Source: Spirochaeta africana DSM 8902 (lineage in GTDB: Bacteria; Spirochaetota; Spirochaetia; DSM-27196; DSM-8902). From it: 64,000 nt of DNA. Shown here piece after piece: positions 56,203-64,000 of this stretch (the first letter of the stretch is position 1; each line of letters starts with the position of its first letter). Both the position numbers and the translations under genes were made by a program. The stretch is taken from assembly GCF_000242595.2 (NCBI RefSeq), contig NC_017098.1, positions 2,962,501-3,026,500 on the forward strand, written 5' to 3'. Below the pieces are notes generated by a model. The model was not told the origin of the DNA. It made no database searches and saw nothing but the letters and a program-made list of their open reading frames with translations.

Positions 56203-57468
56203 ATGCTGTATTCATTTATTGCGCTCGGGATTCTGTTGATCCTCTCGGCTTTCTTCTCCGGTACCGAGACGGCGTACACCTCACTCTCCACGGCTCAGAT
56301 CCATCAACTGCGCAGCCAGCATCCTGGTCGGGGGCGTCTGGTGGCGCATCTTACCGAACACCCGGACATTCTGCTTACCACCGTGCTGATCGGAAACAAC
56401 CTGGCCAACATCGGCGCCTCTACCCTGGCGGCAGACATCACCGCCCAGATGTTCGGACGCGGTGCCCTCAGCATTACCACCGGCCTGTTGACCCTGTTTG
56501 TACTCATCTTTGGCGAGGTAACCCCCAAACAGCTGGCAATCTTTCACAACGACTTCTGGGCACTGCACACAGCACGGCTGATCTACCTGCTTTCCCTGCT
56601 GCTGCGTCCCGTAATTATCTTCATCAGCGGTGCCAGCCGCCTGATTACCCGACTCAGCCGCACCCGGCGACAGCACCAGCTCTCGCTCGAATCGATCCTG
56701 AACATTGTACGCCACGGCGAGATGACCGGTGTTATCGAGAGTTTCCAGGGGCGCATGGTGAAAAGCCTGTTCAAGCTCAACGATGTCCCGGTGTCGGCGA
56801 TACTGACCCACCGGACCCAGGTGGTAAGTGTGGAGAAACAGACACCGATTGCCCGGGTGTTTGAAACCTGTATCCAGCGAGGGTTTTCCCGACTCCCGGT
56901 ATACGACAAGGATCCGGAGCGCATCGTCGGGGTCGCCCTGTTCCGGGATGTGGGCGCGGCATATCAGCTGCAGCACGGCAACAAACCGGTCAAGACGGTA
57001 ATGCTGGAGCCCGTCTTTGTGTCGGAAAACCGCAAGGTCGAGGACGTATTCAACACCCTCAAGCGGGAAAACCTCAATATGGTCATCGTACTTGATGAAT
57101 ACGGCGGTCTGGCCGGCATCGTAACCATGGAGGATGTGGTAGAGGAACTGCTCGGCGAGATGTACGACGAAAACGAGCTGAAGCTCGGGGAAAAGATCCT
57201 GGCGCTCAACGACAATGAGTATCGGGTCTTTGCCGACACCCCGGTCTATCAGTTCAACGAGTATTTTGCTGCCACCCTGCCGGAAGACAGCGCGGCTCAG
57301 ACAATTGGCGGGTATCTTACCAACCTGCTTGGCAGAATTCCCACGTCCCACCAGATAATCGATACCCCCTGCGGGCGTTTTGTGGTCGAGCGGATGGCAC
57401 GCAAGCACATTATAACCCTGCGCTACCGTCCGACAGCGGGCTCCGATACGGAATCCGAAGAATCCTGA
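56203..57468 (+). CDS. CorC/HlyC-type membrane protein (DUF21, two CBS, transporter-associated domain)
   Basis: A 421-residue inner-membrane protein. DUF21 covers residues 1-180 with about four helices and the [12 protein letters not shown] and [15 protein letters not shown] motifs. Two CBS repeats lie near 200-325 ([23 protein letters not shown]), and a CorC_HlyC domain ends the protein ([12 protein letters not shown]...IGGYL). The family includes Mg2+/Co2+ efflux proteins; hemolysin labels are historical. The ion is not proven. TTGCGA-18-TACGAT lies 12 bases before the ATG, giving a leader of about 5 bases. Confidence 0.92.
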   Translation: MLYSFIALGILLILSAFFSGTETAYTSLSTAQIHQLRSQHPGRGRLVAHLTEHPDILLTTVLIGNNLANIGASTLAADITAQMFGRGALSITTGLLTLFVLIFGEVTPKQLAIFHNDFWALHTARLIYLLSLLLRPVIIFISGASRLITRLSRTRRQHQLSLESILNIVRHGEMTGVIESFQGRMVKSLFKLNDVPVSAILTHRTQVVSVEKQTPIARVFETCIQRGFSRLPVYDKDPERIVGVALFRDVGAAYQLQHGNKPVKTVMLEPVFVSENRKVEDVFNTLKRENLNMVIVLDEYGGLAGIVTMEDVVEELLGEMYDENELKLGEKILALNDNEYRVFADTPVYQFNEYFAATLPEDSAAQTIGGYLTNLLGRIPTSHQIIDTPCGRFVVERMARKHIITLRYRPTAGSDTESEES

Positions 57469-57487
57469 AGAAAAGTTACCAATATAC

Positions 57488-57516
57488 TTGCCTATTCCTG
57501 ATAGATTTACTATACT
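57488..57516 (+). promoter_or_regulatory. Strong promoter of a short transcript upstream of leuS
   Basis: TTGCCT (57488-57493), 17 bases, TATACT (57511-57516). No start codon lies close behind it and a terminator follows about 60 bases after the predicted start (near 57523). Confidence 0.7.
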
Positions 57517-57522
57517 TTGTAT

Positions 57523-57615
57523 TGACGCAGGCTTGATACACCTGCATCATCCGCTGCACCGTATCTTTCTCCACGGACCCCCAGGTTTTGTTACCTCCTT
57601 TCCTGGGGGTTTTTT
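57523..57615 (+). ncRNA. Candidate small RNA (about 93 nt), or leuS attenuator leader
   Basis: It starts at the promoter just described and ends at a terminator with a 9-bp perfect stem (ACCCCCAGG 57577-57585, CCTGGGGGT 57602-57610) and six Ts. The 16-base terminator loop contains ACCTCCTTT, identical to the anti-Shine-Dalgarno end of 16S rRNA. A GCAGG/CCTGC hairpin (57527-57545) precedes it, and its ACCTG can alternatively pair with CAGGT of the terminator arm. leuS has its own promoter further on, so an independent RNA is favoured over an attenuator. The ends are predictions. Confidence 0.55.
57577..57615 (+). terminator. Rho-independent terminator between the CBS protein gene and leuS
   Basis: A perfect 9-bp stem with a 16-base loop and a six-T run. 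It ends the short transcript above and insulates leuS from upstream transcription. Confidence 0.9.
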
Positions 57616-57652
57616 ATCCTCTGACTGTGTCCGCCCCCGTTCACCACCGCAA

Positions 57653-57681
57653 TTGACCAGCACCCCCCTCTCCGGTAGTAT
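57653..57681 (+). promoter_or_regulatory. Leaderless promoter of leuS
   Basis: TTGACC (57653-57658), 17 bases, TAGTAT (57676-57681), 7 bases, ATG at 57689. Confidence 0.7.
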
Positions 57682-57688
57682 TTTCGCC

Positions 57689-60154
57689 ATGAGCGCATAC
57701 CCATTCAAAGAGATAGAACCCAAGTGGCAGCAGTACTGGCTGCAGAACAAAACCTTCAAGGCGAAAGAGGATCCCTCCTTTCCGCCGGAGAAGCGTCGCT
57801 ATGTACTGGACATGTTTCCCTACCCATCGGCTGCCGGCCTGCATGTCGGACACCCCGAGGGATATACCGCAACCGATATCTACTGCCGGTTCCTGCGAAT
57901 GCAGGGCTATAACGTGCTCCATCCGATGGGCTTCGATTCATTCGGCCTGGCTGCGGAGACCTATGCTATCCAGAATGGTACCCATCCGCGCACCAGCACC
58001 GAGCAGAACATCGATCGCTTTCGCGAGCAGATCCGCAGCCTCGGGTTCTCTTACGACTGGGACCGTGAGGTATCTACCCACAAGCCGGATTACTACCGCT
58101 GGACCCAATGGATCTTTCTGAAACTCTATGAACGCGGACTGGCCTACATGGCCGAGATTCCCATGTGGTACTGCGAAGCGCTGGGCACGGTGCTGGCAAA
58201 CGAGGAGGTGATCACCACCCCGGATGGACCTCGTTCGGAACGCGGCAATCATCCGGTTGAGCGCCGTCCGCTGCGACAGTGGATGCTCCGGATAACCGCC
58301 TATGCCGACCGTCTGCTGGAGGGACTGGACGATCTCGACTGGCCGGAGTCCATCAAGGCAATGCAGCGCAACTGGATTGGCCGCAGCGAGGGGGCAAACG
58401 TCCGGTTTCAGCTGGTCGATACCGCTGCAGCCGACACTCAGGACGATATCGAGGTCTTCACCACCCGTCCCGACACCCTGTTTGGCGCCACCTATATGGT
58501 GCTGGCACCGGAACACCCCCTGGTAGATCGCATTACCACCACCGAACAGCGTGCACAGGTCGACCGCTACATAGAGCTGGCTCGCACCAAGTCGGATCTG
58601 GAACGTACTGACCTGGCCAAGGAAAAAACCGGGGTTTTTACCGGTGCCTATGCAGTGAATCCGGTCAACGGGGCGCACATCCCGATCTGGATATCCGACT
58701 ACATCCTGTTGAGCTACGGTACCGGGGCTATTATGGCGGTTCCGGCTCATGATACCCGGGACTTCGAGTTTGCGCGTACCTTCGACCTGCCGATCACTCC
58801 GGTGGTAGCCCCGGCCGACGGCGGTGCTGCCGTGACCGACGGCAGCGAAATGACCGAGGCCTTTACCGATGAAGGGATCGCGATCAATTCCGGTCAGTTC
58901 AACGGGATGCCTACCGCCGAATTCAAGCAGGCTATTACCGCCTGGCTGGCGGAACAGGGACTGGGCAGTCATGCGGTCAATTACAAGCTGCGCGACTGGA
59001 TTTTCAGCCGTCAGCGCTACTGGGGGGAGCCGATTCCGCTGGTACATTGCGAGGACGGCAGCATCCAGCCACTCCCCGAGGATCAGCTCCCGCTGACACT
59101 CCCCGAGGTCGAGACCTACAAGCCCACTGGCACCGGCGAGTCGCCGCTGGCTAATGTTGCAGAATGGGTCAATACCGGCTGCCCCGCCGAGCCGGGGAAA
59201 CAGGGAACCCGCGAAACCAACACCATGCCGCAATGGGCCGGTTCCTGCTGGTATTTCCTGCGGTACATCGATCCGCACAACACCGAGCAGCTGGTAGATC
59301 CGGAAAAGGCTGCCTACTGGATGCCCGTCGACCTTTATGTGGGCGGGGCCGAGCATGCGGTACTCCACCTGCTGTATGCCCGATTCTGGCACAAGGTGCT
59401 GTTTGACCTGGGCGTGGTACATACCGAGGAGCCGTTTACCCGCCTGGTAAACCAGGGAATGATCCTGGGTGAGGGCGGGGTCAAGATGTCTAAATCTCTG
59501 GGCAATGTAATCAACCCCGATGACATCGTTGCCGAGTTTGGCGCCGATGCAATGCGCGTATACGAGATGTTCATGGGACCGCTGCGGCAGTCAAAGCCCT
59601 GGAACACCCAGGGGTTGAGCGGGGTATACCGCTTTCTCGACCGGGTCTGGAAACTCGGTCAGCGCAGCCTCAGCGATGCCCAGCCGCCGGAAGCACTGCA
59701 GCGAACCCTGCACAAGACTATCCGCAAGGTTGCCCGGGACACCGAGAACCTGGACTTTAATACCGCGATTTCTCAGATGATGATCTTCATCAACGAAATA
59801 AGCAAAGAAAACACCCACTACCGGCAGTTGTGGGAGCCCTTTGTGCTGGTGCTGGCTCCGTACGCGCCGCACCTGGCCGAGGAACTCTGGCAGCAGCTTG
59901 GCCATACCGAAACCCTGGCTTACGAATCCTTCCCGATCTGGGACGAGGAGCTGTGTCGCGATAATGAGGTCGAGGTGGTGTTTCAGGTAAACGGAAAAGT
60001 CCGCGACAAGGCGGTACTGCCGGCTGACAGCGACAAGCAGGCACTGGAGGCGGCGGCACGGGCCAGCGAGAAGATCCAGGGCTACCTCGACGGGAAAACC
60101 GTGGTCAAGGTCATTGCGGTGCCGCGTAAACTGGTCAACTTCGTGATCAGGTAG
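57689..60154 (+). CDS. leuS: Leucyl-tRNA synthetase
   Basis: An 821-residue class I synthetase that charges tRNA-Leu. The HIGH-type motif is LHVGHPEG near 45-52, a CP1 editing domain spans about 220-410 ([18 protein letters not shown] and the [15 protein letters not shown] core), the KMSKS loop is VKMSKSLGN near 601, and an anticodon-binding and C-terminal domain follow. Length is typical. The start at 57689 follows from the leaderless promoter; a longer in-frame reading to 57488 runs through the terminator and is rejected. It ends at a 9-bp hairpin (60163-60184) without a T-run. Confidence 0.97.
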   Translation: MSAYPFKEIEPKWQQYWLQNKTFKAKEDPSFPPEKRRYVLDMFPYPSAAGLHVGHPEGYTATDIYCRFLRMQGYNVLHPMGFDSFGLAAETYAIQNGTHPRTSTEQNIDRFREQIRSLGFSYDWDREVSTHKPDYYRWTQWIFLKLYERGLAYMAEIPMWYCEALGTVLANEEVITTPDGPRSERGNHPVERRPLRQWMLRITAYADRLLEGLDDLDWPESIKAMQRNWIGRSEGANVRFQLVDTAAADTQDDIEVFTTRPDTLFGATYMVLAPEHPLVDRITTTEQRAQVDRYIELARTKSDLERTDLAKEKTGVFTGAYAVNPVNGAHIPIWISDYILLSYGTGAIMAVPAHDTRDFEFARTFDLPITPVVAPADGGAAVTDGSEMTEAFTDEGIAINSGQFNGMPTAEFKQAITAWLAEQGLGSHAVNYKLRDWIFSRQRYWGEPIPLVHCEDGSIQPLPEDQLPLTLPEVETYKPTGTGESPLANVAEWVNTGCPAEPGKQGTRETNTMPQWAGSCWYFLRYIDPHNTEQLVDPEKAAYWMPVDLYVGGAEHAVLHLLYARFWHKVLFDLGVVHTEEPFTRLVNQGMILGEGGVKMSKSLGNVINPDDIVAEFGADAMRVYEMFMGPLRQSKPWNTQGLSGVYRFLDRVWKLGQRSLSDAQPPEALQRTLHKTIRKVARDTENLDFNTAISQMMIFINEISKENTHYRQLWEPFVLVLAPYAPHLAEELWQQLGHTETLAYESFPIWDEELCRDNEVEVVFQVNGKVRDKAVLPADSDKQALEAAARASEKIQGYLDGKTVVKVIAVPRKLVNFVIR

Positions 60155-60197
60155 CACACGCGGTGCGGGGCACTCGCCCCGCACCCGTTGCGGCCGG

Positions 60198-60881
60198 TTA
60201 TATGTCCGGCATCTGCTGCCAGCTGAAGCCCCCGGTCTCCAGCCGCAGCCAGCCGATCCCCGCTGCCGGATGCCACAGCAGGTACTCGCCTGCAGGCAGT
60301 CGGTTCGGTATCTGTGGATGTGGCGGATACGGCAGCCGCCAGCCATCAAGCAGTATCAGGGCCTCAGGCTCAAGGTTGTATCCCGGCGGGCGGAAAAAAC
60401 CCGACGACAGGGTTCCGGTCAACAGCCCGAACACTGCATCCTCGACAGACAGCGTCCAGGCGAGGCCGCCAGTTGCCTGCATGGCCGTCTGCTGCACCCG
60501 CTCCAGATTGGCATGACGCAGATCACCCCCGGCAGCCAGCACCCCGAGCCCGACCTCATTGATCCACCCCTCCCGGTAGCACAGCTGCAGGGTTGCCCGC
60601 GGTTCACGCCAGCGGGCAACGGCACCGGCAGCCGGCCCGATCCGGAACCCGTCCAGTGTATACGGGACAGCGACCACGACCCCGCCAGCCCCCACCGGAA
60701 CCTGGAGCTGGCGTTCAGTTGTCTCCAGCTCACCCTCCGGCCAGCGAATCCGCCAGACAATACCCCCTGCGCGCCAGATCTCGCCCGGGGGCGTCTCCGG
60801 CAACCGTACCTGCCGCATCGAATGCGGCATCAAGCCACAGCCGGCACACAGCACCATTGCTGCCACTACAAGATAACGCAT
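60198..60881 (-). CDS. Predicted lipoprotein of unknown function
   Basis: A 227-residue protein with signal peptide and lipobox LCAGC (Cys near 15). The mature part is beta-rich with many Gly/Pro turns and Trp residues (IVWRIRWPEGE, GGFSWQQMPDI) and no recognised domain. AGGAGGG lies 4 bases before the ATG at 60881; an ATG at 60905 lacks this. It is divergent from the next gene and convergent with leuS. Confidence 0.75.
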   Translation of the reverse strand: MRYLVVAAMVLCAGCGLMPHSMRQVRLPETPPGEIWRAGGIVWRIRWPEGELETTERQLQVPVGAGGVVVAVPYTLDGFRIGPAAGAVARWREPRATLQLCYREGWINEVGLGVLAAGGDLRHANLERVQQTAMQATGGLAWTLSVEDAVFGLLTGTLSSGFFRPPGYNLEPEALILLDGWRLPYPPHPQIPNRLPAGEYLLWHPAAGIGWLRLETGGFSWQQMPDI

Positions 60882-60910
60882 ACACCCTCCTACAGTGATA
60901 TACACAGGTA

Positions 60911-60939
60911 TTGCACGCTGGGCATTAATAGGGGATAAT
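60911..60939 (+). promoter_or_regulatory. Leaderless promoter of the 469-residue protein
   Basis: TTGCAC (60911-60916), 17 bases, GATAAT (60934-60939), then 7 bases to the second ATG at 60947. The ATG at 60941 is just one base from the -10 box and cannot be in the transcript. Confidence 0.68.
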
Positions 60940-60946
60940 TATGATA

Positions 60947-62356
60947 ATGGATGCGACCACAGAATTCTCGCAACAACTGGCCGATGCCCTGCTGGAGTAT
61001 CGTGAGTATCTCGAGGGGACTGAATTCACCAAACTCCGGGAAGAATTCCGCATGTTTTATCTGGCGTTCGAAGGCATCTACAAAACCCTCAAGAAGAAGG
61101 GCCTTATTCAGGACGATCCCTACCGATTCGAGGCCAAGGTAGCCGGGCTCGAACTCCCGGATCAGAGCAACTTTCTGGAGAATGAACGTGACGACAAGAT
61201 GTCAATCCGGCTGAGCCAGTTCGATGCCCAGCTGGACTACATCAACAACTACTTCCAGTTTTCGCTGGATGAACTCACCCTGGATCGGATAAAACTGCTG
61301 GCCAAGATCACCACCTACATTCGCTGGAACGAGCTGACCGAGACCAACCCCAGCATAAACACCCGGAGCATGGCGCAGTACCTGATGAAGATCAAGCATG
61401 GCGGCGAAAACCTGTCTGCCGGGATTGTCAAGGACAGCCAGGATCAGCTGGCCAAGTACGGGCGCTCTATTCGCACCCGCCTCAAGAAGATCACCCGCTA
61501 TCATCGCGAGAGCTACAAGCTGGCTATCCGTCAACAGATAACCGATACACTAAGCCTGGAACCGACCGGGAATCCGGCCGAACAGTACATGCCGCAGGTC
61601 AAGCGTGCGTTTATGGCCAGCATGGGCGACCGCCCCTTCTACGCCGAGTTGATCAGCGAGGTGCTGAATGAGGATTTCGGCCCTGAGCGGGAAGAGCTGC
61701 AGTCAGCCCTGCTGAAGGATCTCCGACCCGAGCGTGAGGTCAAGCAGAAGAAAAAAATCGGGCCTTCCTTCGAGGAGATGCTGCTGGATGCTATCCGCAC
61801 CATGGCACAGTCATCCCGGGCCCTGGAGCTATGCATCACCAAGCTGAACGAGAACCATTACCTGCTGGAAAACCAGCGGATTTCACTGGGCACCCGGCTG
61901 CGTCGCTGGTTTACTCACAACGTCCTCAAGGCGCACCAGGAGCGCACCTACGAGATTGAATACATGGATCCGGTTACCTCTACCCGCAGAACCGAACGAG
62001 TGCCGTACGCGGCTTTCAGCGACATGGTACTCAAGAAAAGCAAACTGTACGGCGGCATCCTCGGGAAGATAGGTACCGTTGCTACCCGTCTGGAGCGTGC
62101 CGGCGAGGAACAGTTGTTCCAGTTTCTGCATAAAAATCTGGAAGAACTGCAGCTGATCCATCGCCGACTAACCGGGCTGGATGCCTTTTTCAAGACCGAG
62201 GTATCCCCGGATCAACGCAAACAGGTACGCGGCATCAAGAATGACCTGACAACCCTCAAAAACACCATGGTGAACGCCAACCAGAAAAAGCATGACTATG
62301 TTTCCAAGAAGGAAGAGATTGAACAGCTGAAAAAGCTGGGTATCCAGGACGTGTAG
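60947..62356 (+). CDS. Conserved cytoplasmic protein of unknown function, helix-rich
   Basis: A 469-residue soluble protein with no signal or membrane segment. It is rich in Glu, Leu, Lys and Arg with long helices (EFRMFYLAFEGIYKTLKKKG; QIRQQITDTLS; a C-terminal coil ending KKEEIEQLKKLGIQDV). It reminds me of hypothetical proteins conserved in spirochaetes, but I cannot confirm this without a search. The start is taken as 60947 because of the promoter spacing. No function is assigned. Confidence 0.72.
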   Translation: MDATTEFSQQLADALLEYREYLEGTEFTKLREEFRMFYLAFEGIYKTLKKKGLIQDDPYRFEAKVAGLELPDQSNFLENERDDKMSIRLSQFDAQLDYINNYFQFSLDELTLDRIKLLAKITTYIRWNELTETNPSINTRSMAQYLMKIKHGGENLSAGIVKDSQDQLAKYGRSIRTRLKKITRYHRESYKLAIRQQITDTLSLEPTGNPAEQYMPQVKRAFMASMGDRPFYAELISEVLNEDFGPEREELQSALLKDLRPEREVKQKKKIGPSFEEMLLDAIRTMAQSSRALELCITKLNENHYLLENQRISLGTRLRRWFTHNVLKAHQERTYEIEYMDPVTSTRRTERVPYAAFSDMVLKKSKLYGGILGKIGTVATRLERAGEEQLFQFLHKNLEELQLIHRRLTGLDAFFKTEVSPDQRKQVRGIKNDLTTLKNTMVNANQKKHDYVSKKEEIEQLKKLGIQDV

Positions 62357-62377
62357 TAGCGGCCCCGCAGCTGCCGA

Positions 62378-64000
62378 TTACACCCGAACCGGATACCGGC
62401 CGATCAGTCGCACATCCTCTGCCTCCTGCGGCAGTGCCGCCAGGGCAGCCGCAAGCTGTTCTCCGCCAGGGGCAACCTCAACATCGACGTAAAACCGGTA
62501 CTGCCAGGGCTTGCCGAAAATCGGCCGTGACTCGATCTTTTTCAGGTTCAGCCCGTGCTGAGCAAGGATACTCATACAACGCAGCAGTGCCCCCGGGGTG
62601 TCCGGGGTACTGAACACCATGGATGCCTTGCTGGCCTCAGCGGGTTCCTGCTCATCCGCCCGTGCGATAACCGCAAACCTGGTAAAATTCAGGGGATTGT
62701 TCTCGATACCCTCCCGTACTACCGCCATCCCGTATACCTCGGCAGCTGCAGCGCCGGCTATTGCCGCCTGGGAGGGATCCCCGGCCTCGGCTATATGCTG
62801 TACCGATCCTGCAGTGTCATAAAAGGGGATGCGCTCCCAGGCGGGAAACTGCTGCAGGAACCTCGAACACTGTGCCAGCCCCTGTGGATGGGAATATACC
62901 CGACGAATCTGCTCCAGCCGGCTGCCTGGCGGTACAATCAGGGCATGCTCAATGCGGATCTGCACCTCACCAATGATCTTGATATCACGGAACTGCAGGA
63001 AATGATCATAGTTCTCGTGTACCGAACCGGCCAGCGAATTCTCCAGGGGGATAATCCCGTAACGCACCCGGTGGTTCAACACCGACACAAATACATCATG
63101 GAAAGAAGCGCAGGGCAGGGGTTCCGCCTCCGACTCGCCGAAGTAGCGCCGCATGGCTGCCTCGGAATAGGCGCCGCGCTCTCCCTGAAACGCCACCATA
63201 TCCAGTCCGCTTGCTGCAGCTGCTGCCGGGTTACTGCCACTGCGGGGGCTTTTCTGATTCATGGCCGAGGTATCGGTGGTTGGCAGGTTATAACGTGACG
63301 GCGGACGTACCAGCTCCCGCTCCAGCGGCACCTCGAGCACCTCGATATCCAGCACCATGCGCTGAAACTGTTCGATAACCGCAGACAGCTGCTGATTGTC
63401 GGATGCAGCTGCATCAATCACAATCCCATCGGCACCGGCAGCAATCACCCCCAGAGCGATCCTGCCAAGCTGGGCACCATGCAGACCGAAGGCACCGGGA
63501 GCCACCAGCAACGGCCAGTCTACGGTGTTGAACAGGTGGGCAATGGCCACAATATCTATTCCGCGTCCGCTCGGGGTCGGGGCATGCTCCCCCTCCTCTA
63601 CCAGCACGATATGGCTGTTGCCGTTGCGCTTGATCTGTTCAGCAGCCGCCAGCCATTCCTGCAGGGTTGCCCCAGGATGGCGGCTCAGGAAAACCGGCAG
63701 CTTCTCGGCACCGACGGCAGCAAGCAGGGGCTCATTCTGCATATGCCAGTAGGGAACATGCAGCCCTGCCGCTGCCCCGGCAAACGCCGCAACCGAATCG
63801 GCGCTGCCGACAGGGACAATAACCCCCATAGCGGCCGCTGCACGCAAGCCCTCCAGTTCAGTCGGTGTTGGCAGGGTTTCCAGCAAGCCGGGCCTGCCGC
63901 AGCTTATCCAGCCCAGTACGGCGCCGGCATCCCGTGCGGCGGTCAAGGCTGCCGTCATCTGTTCGGTGGAGCCGCTCACCCGGATGATGGGCGAAATGCG
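62378..64000 (-). CDS. pheA: Prephenate dehydratase with ACT domain, fused to a degenerate DAHP-synthase-like domain (partial)
   Basis: At least 540 residues; the frame is open to the window's right edge, so the true start lies outside. The C-terminal part is a complete prephenate dehydratase: VAFQGERGAYSEAAMRRYF, YGIIPLENSLAGSVHENYD, NFTRFAVIA, then an ACT domain (TPDTPGALLRCMSILAQHGLNLKKIESRPI). It makes phenylpyruvate for phenylalanine, and ACT binds Phe as feedback inhibitor. The first about 240 visible residues follow class I DAHP synthase (MQNEPLL, LPVFLSRHPG, AAGADGIVID), but the catalytic Lys of KRG reads SRH and the DPSHATG loop reads APGAFGL. The upstream domain is therefore probably not catalytic. 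Confidence 0.85.
   Translation of the reverse strand, partial: RISPIIRVSGSTEQMTAALTAARDAGAVLGWISCGRPGLLETLPTPTELEGLRAAAAMGVIVPVGSADSVAAFAGAAAGLHVPYWHMQNEPLLAAVGAEKLPVFLSRHPGATLQEWLAAAEQIKRNGNSHIVLVEEGEHAPTPSGRGIDIVAIAHLFNTVDWPLLVAPGAFGLHGAQLGRIALGVIAAGADGIVIDAAASDNQQLSAVIEQFQRMVLDIEVLEVPLERELVRPPSRYNLPTTDTSAMNQKSPRSGSNPAAAAASGLDMVAFQGERGAYSEAAMRRYFGESEAEPLPCASFHDVFVSVLNHRVRYGIIPLENSLAGSVHENYDHFLQFRDIKIIGEVQIRIEHALIVPPGSRLEQIRRVYSHPQGLAQCSRFLQQFPAWERIPFYDTAGSVQHIAEAGDPSQAAIAGAAAAEVYGMAVVREGIENNPLNFTRFAVIARADEQEPAEASKASMVFSTPDTPGALLRCMSILAQHGLNLKKIESRPIFGKPWQYRFYVDVEVAPGGEQLAAALAALPQEAEDVRLIGRYPVRV

Noticed and set aside
57488-57688. In-frame extension of leuS
   Set aside because: It would run through a promoter and a strong terminator, and ordinary LeuRS proteins start near the 57689 ATG.

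Overview
This 64-kb, GC-rich window is a densely packed bacterial chromosome segment. It holds about 45 protein genes and no rRNA, tRNA, insertion sequence, integrase or CRISPR array. Gene content and style suggest a free-living spirochaete of the Spirochaeta/Alkalispirochaeta kind. The hints are a threonyl-tRNA synthetase without a TGS domain, many lipoproteins and large surface proteins, a chemoreceptor, and a MutS-like ATPase without the mismatch-reading domain. This assignment is an inference from style, not proof.

Layout. 0.3-2 kb: a HAD phosphatase and a CDP-alcohol phosphatidyltransferase. 2-6.8 kb: thrS, an M32 carboxypeptidase, a membrane protein and a WGR protein, read leftward from a promoter followed by a T-box leader. 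6.8-14.4 kb: GNAT acetyltransferase, MutS-like ATPase, glycogen debranching enzyme, alpha/beta hydrolase, small HTH regulator and a 13-repeat ankyrin protein. 14.3-18.2 kb: a thiamine ABC transporter operon (thiB-thiP-thiQ) behind a TPP riboswitch. 18.3-22 kb: a membrane class III nucleotide cyclase, divergent from radA. 22-37 kb: an envelope region with four predicted lipoproteins (one carrying a CotH domain), a 2182-residue repetitive exported protein and a leucine-rich-repeat/outer-membrane barrel protein; a rhodanese and a Bcp peroxiredoxin are embedded in it. 37-43.6 kb: an exported protein, then the leftward operon methyltransferase / transglutaminase-like protein / K+ channel / hrpB. 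43.6-49.1 kb: CrtZ-like hydroxylase, aroA, a PEGA-like membrane protein, N-acetylmuramoyl-L-alanine amidase, TatD and TcdA. 49-56 kb: chemoreceptor, htpG, a DUF4230 pair with an HD phosphohydrolase, and thioredoxin. 56-64 kb: CorC/HlyC-type CBS protein, a candidate small RNA, leuS, a lipoprotein, a conserved 469-residue protein, and a prephenate dehydratase fused to a DAHP-synthase-like domain that runs off the right edge.

The most striking pattern is in the promoters. At least eight genes (pgsA, glgX, the CotH lipoprotein, aroA, tatD, the first DUF4230 gene, leuS and the 469-residue protein) have a TTGNNN box, a 17-18 base spacer, a TANNNT-like -10 box, and then a start codon only 6-7 bases further on, with no Shine-Dalgarno sequence. 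The cyclase gene has the same layout with 8 bases. Transcription would begin at the start codon, so these mRNAs should be leaderless. Other genes (thiB, bcp, the 22.0-kb lipoprotein, trx, the chemoreceptor, the ankyrin gene) have clear Shine-Dalgarno sequences and real leaders. The genome therefore appears to use two initiation modes, and two RNA switches (T-box, TPP) sit on leadered genes.
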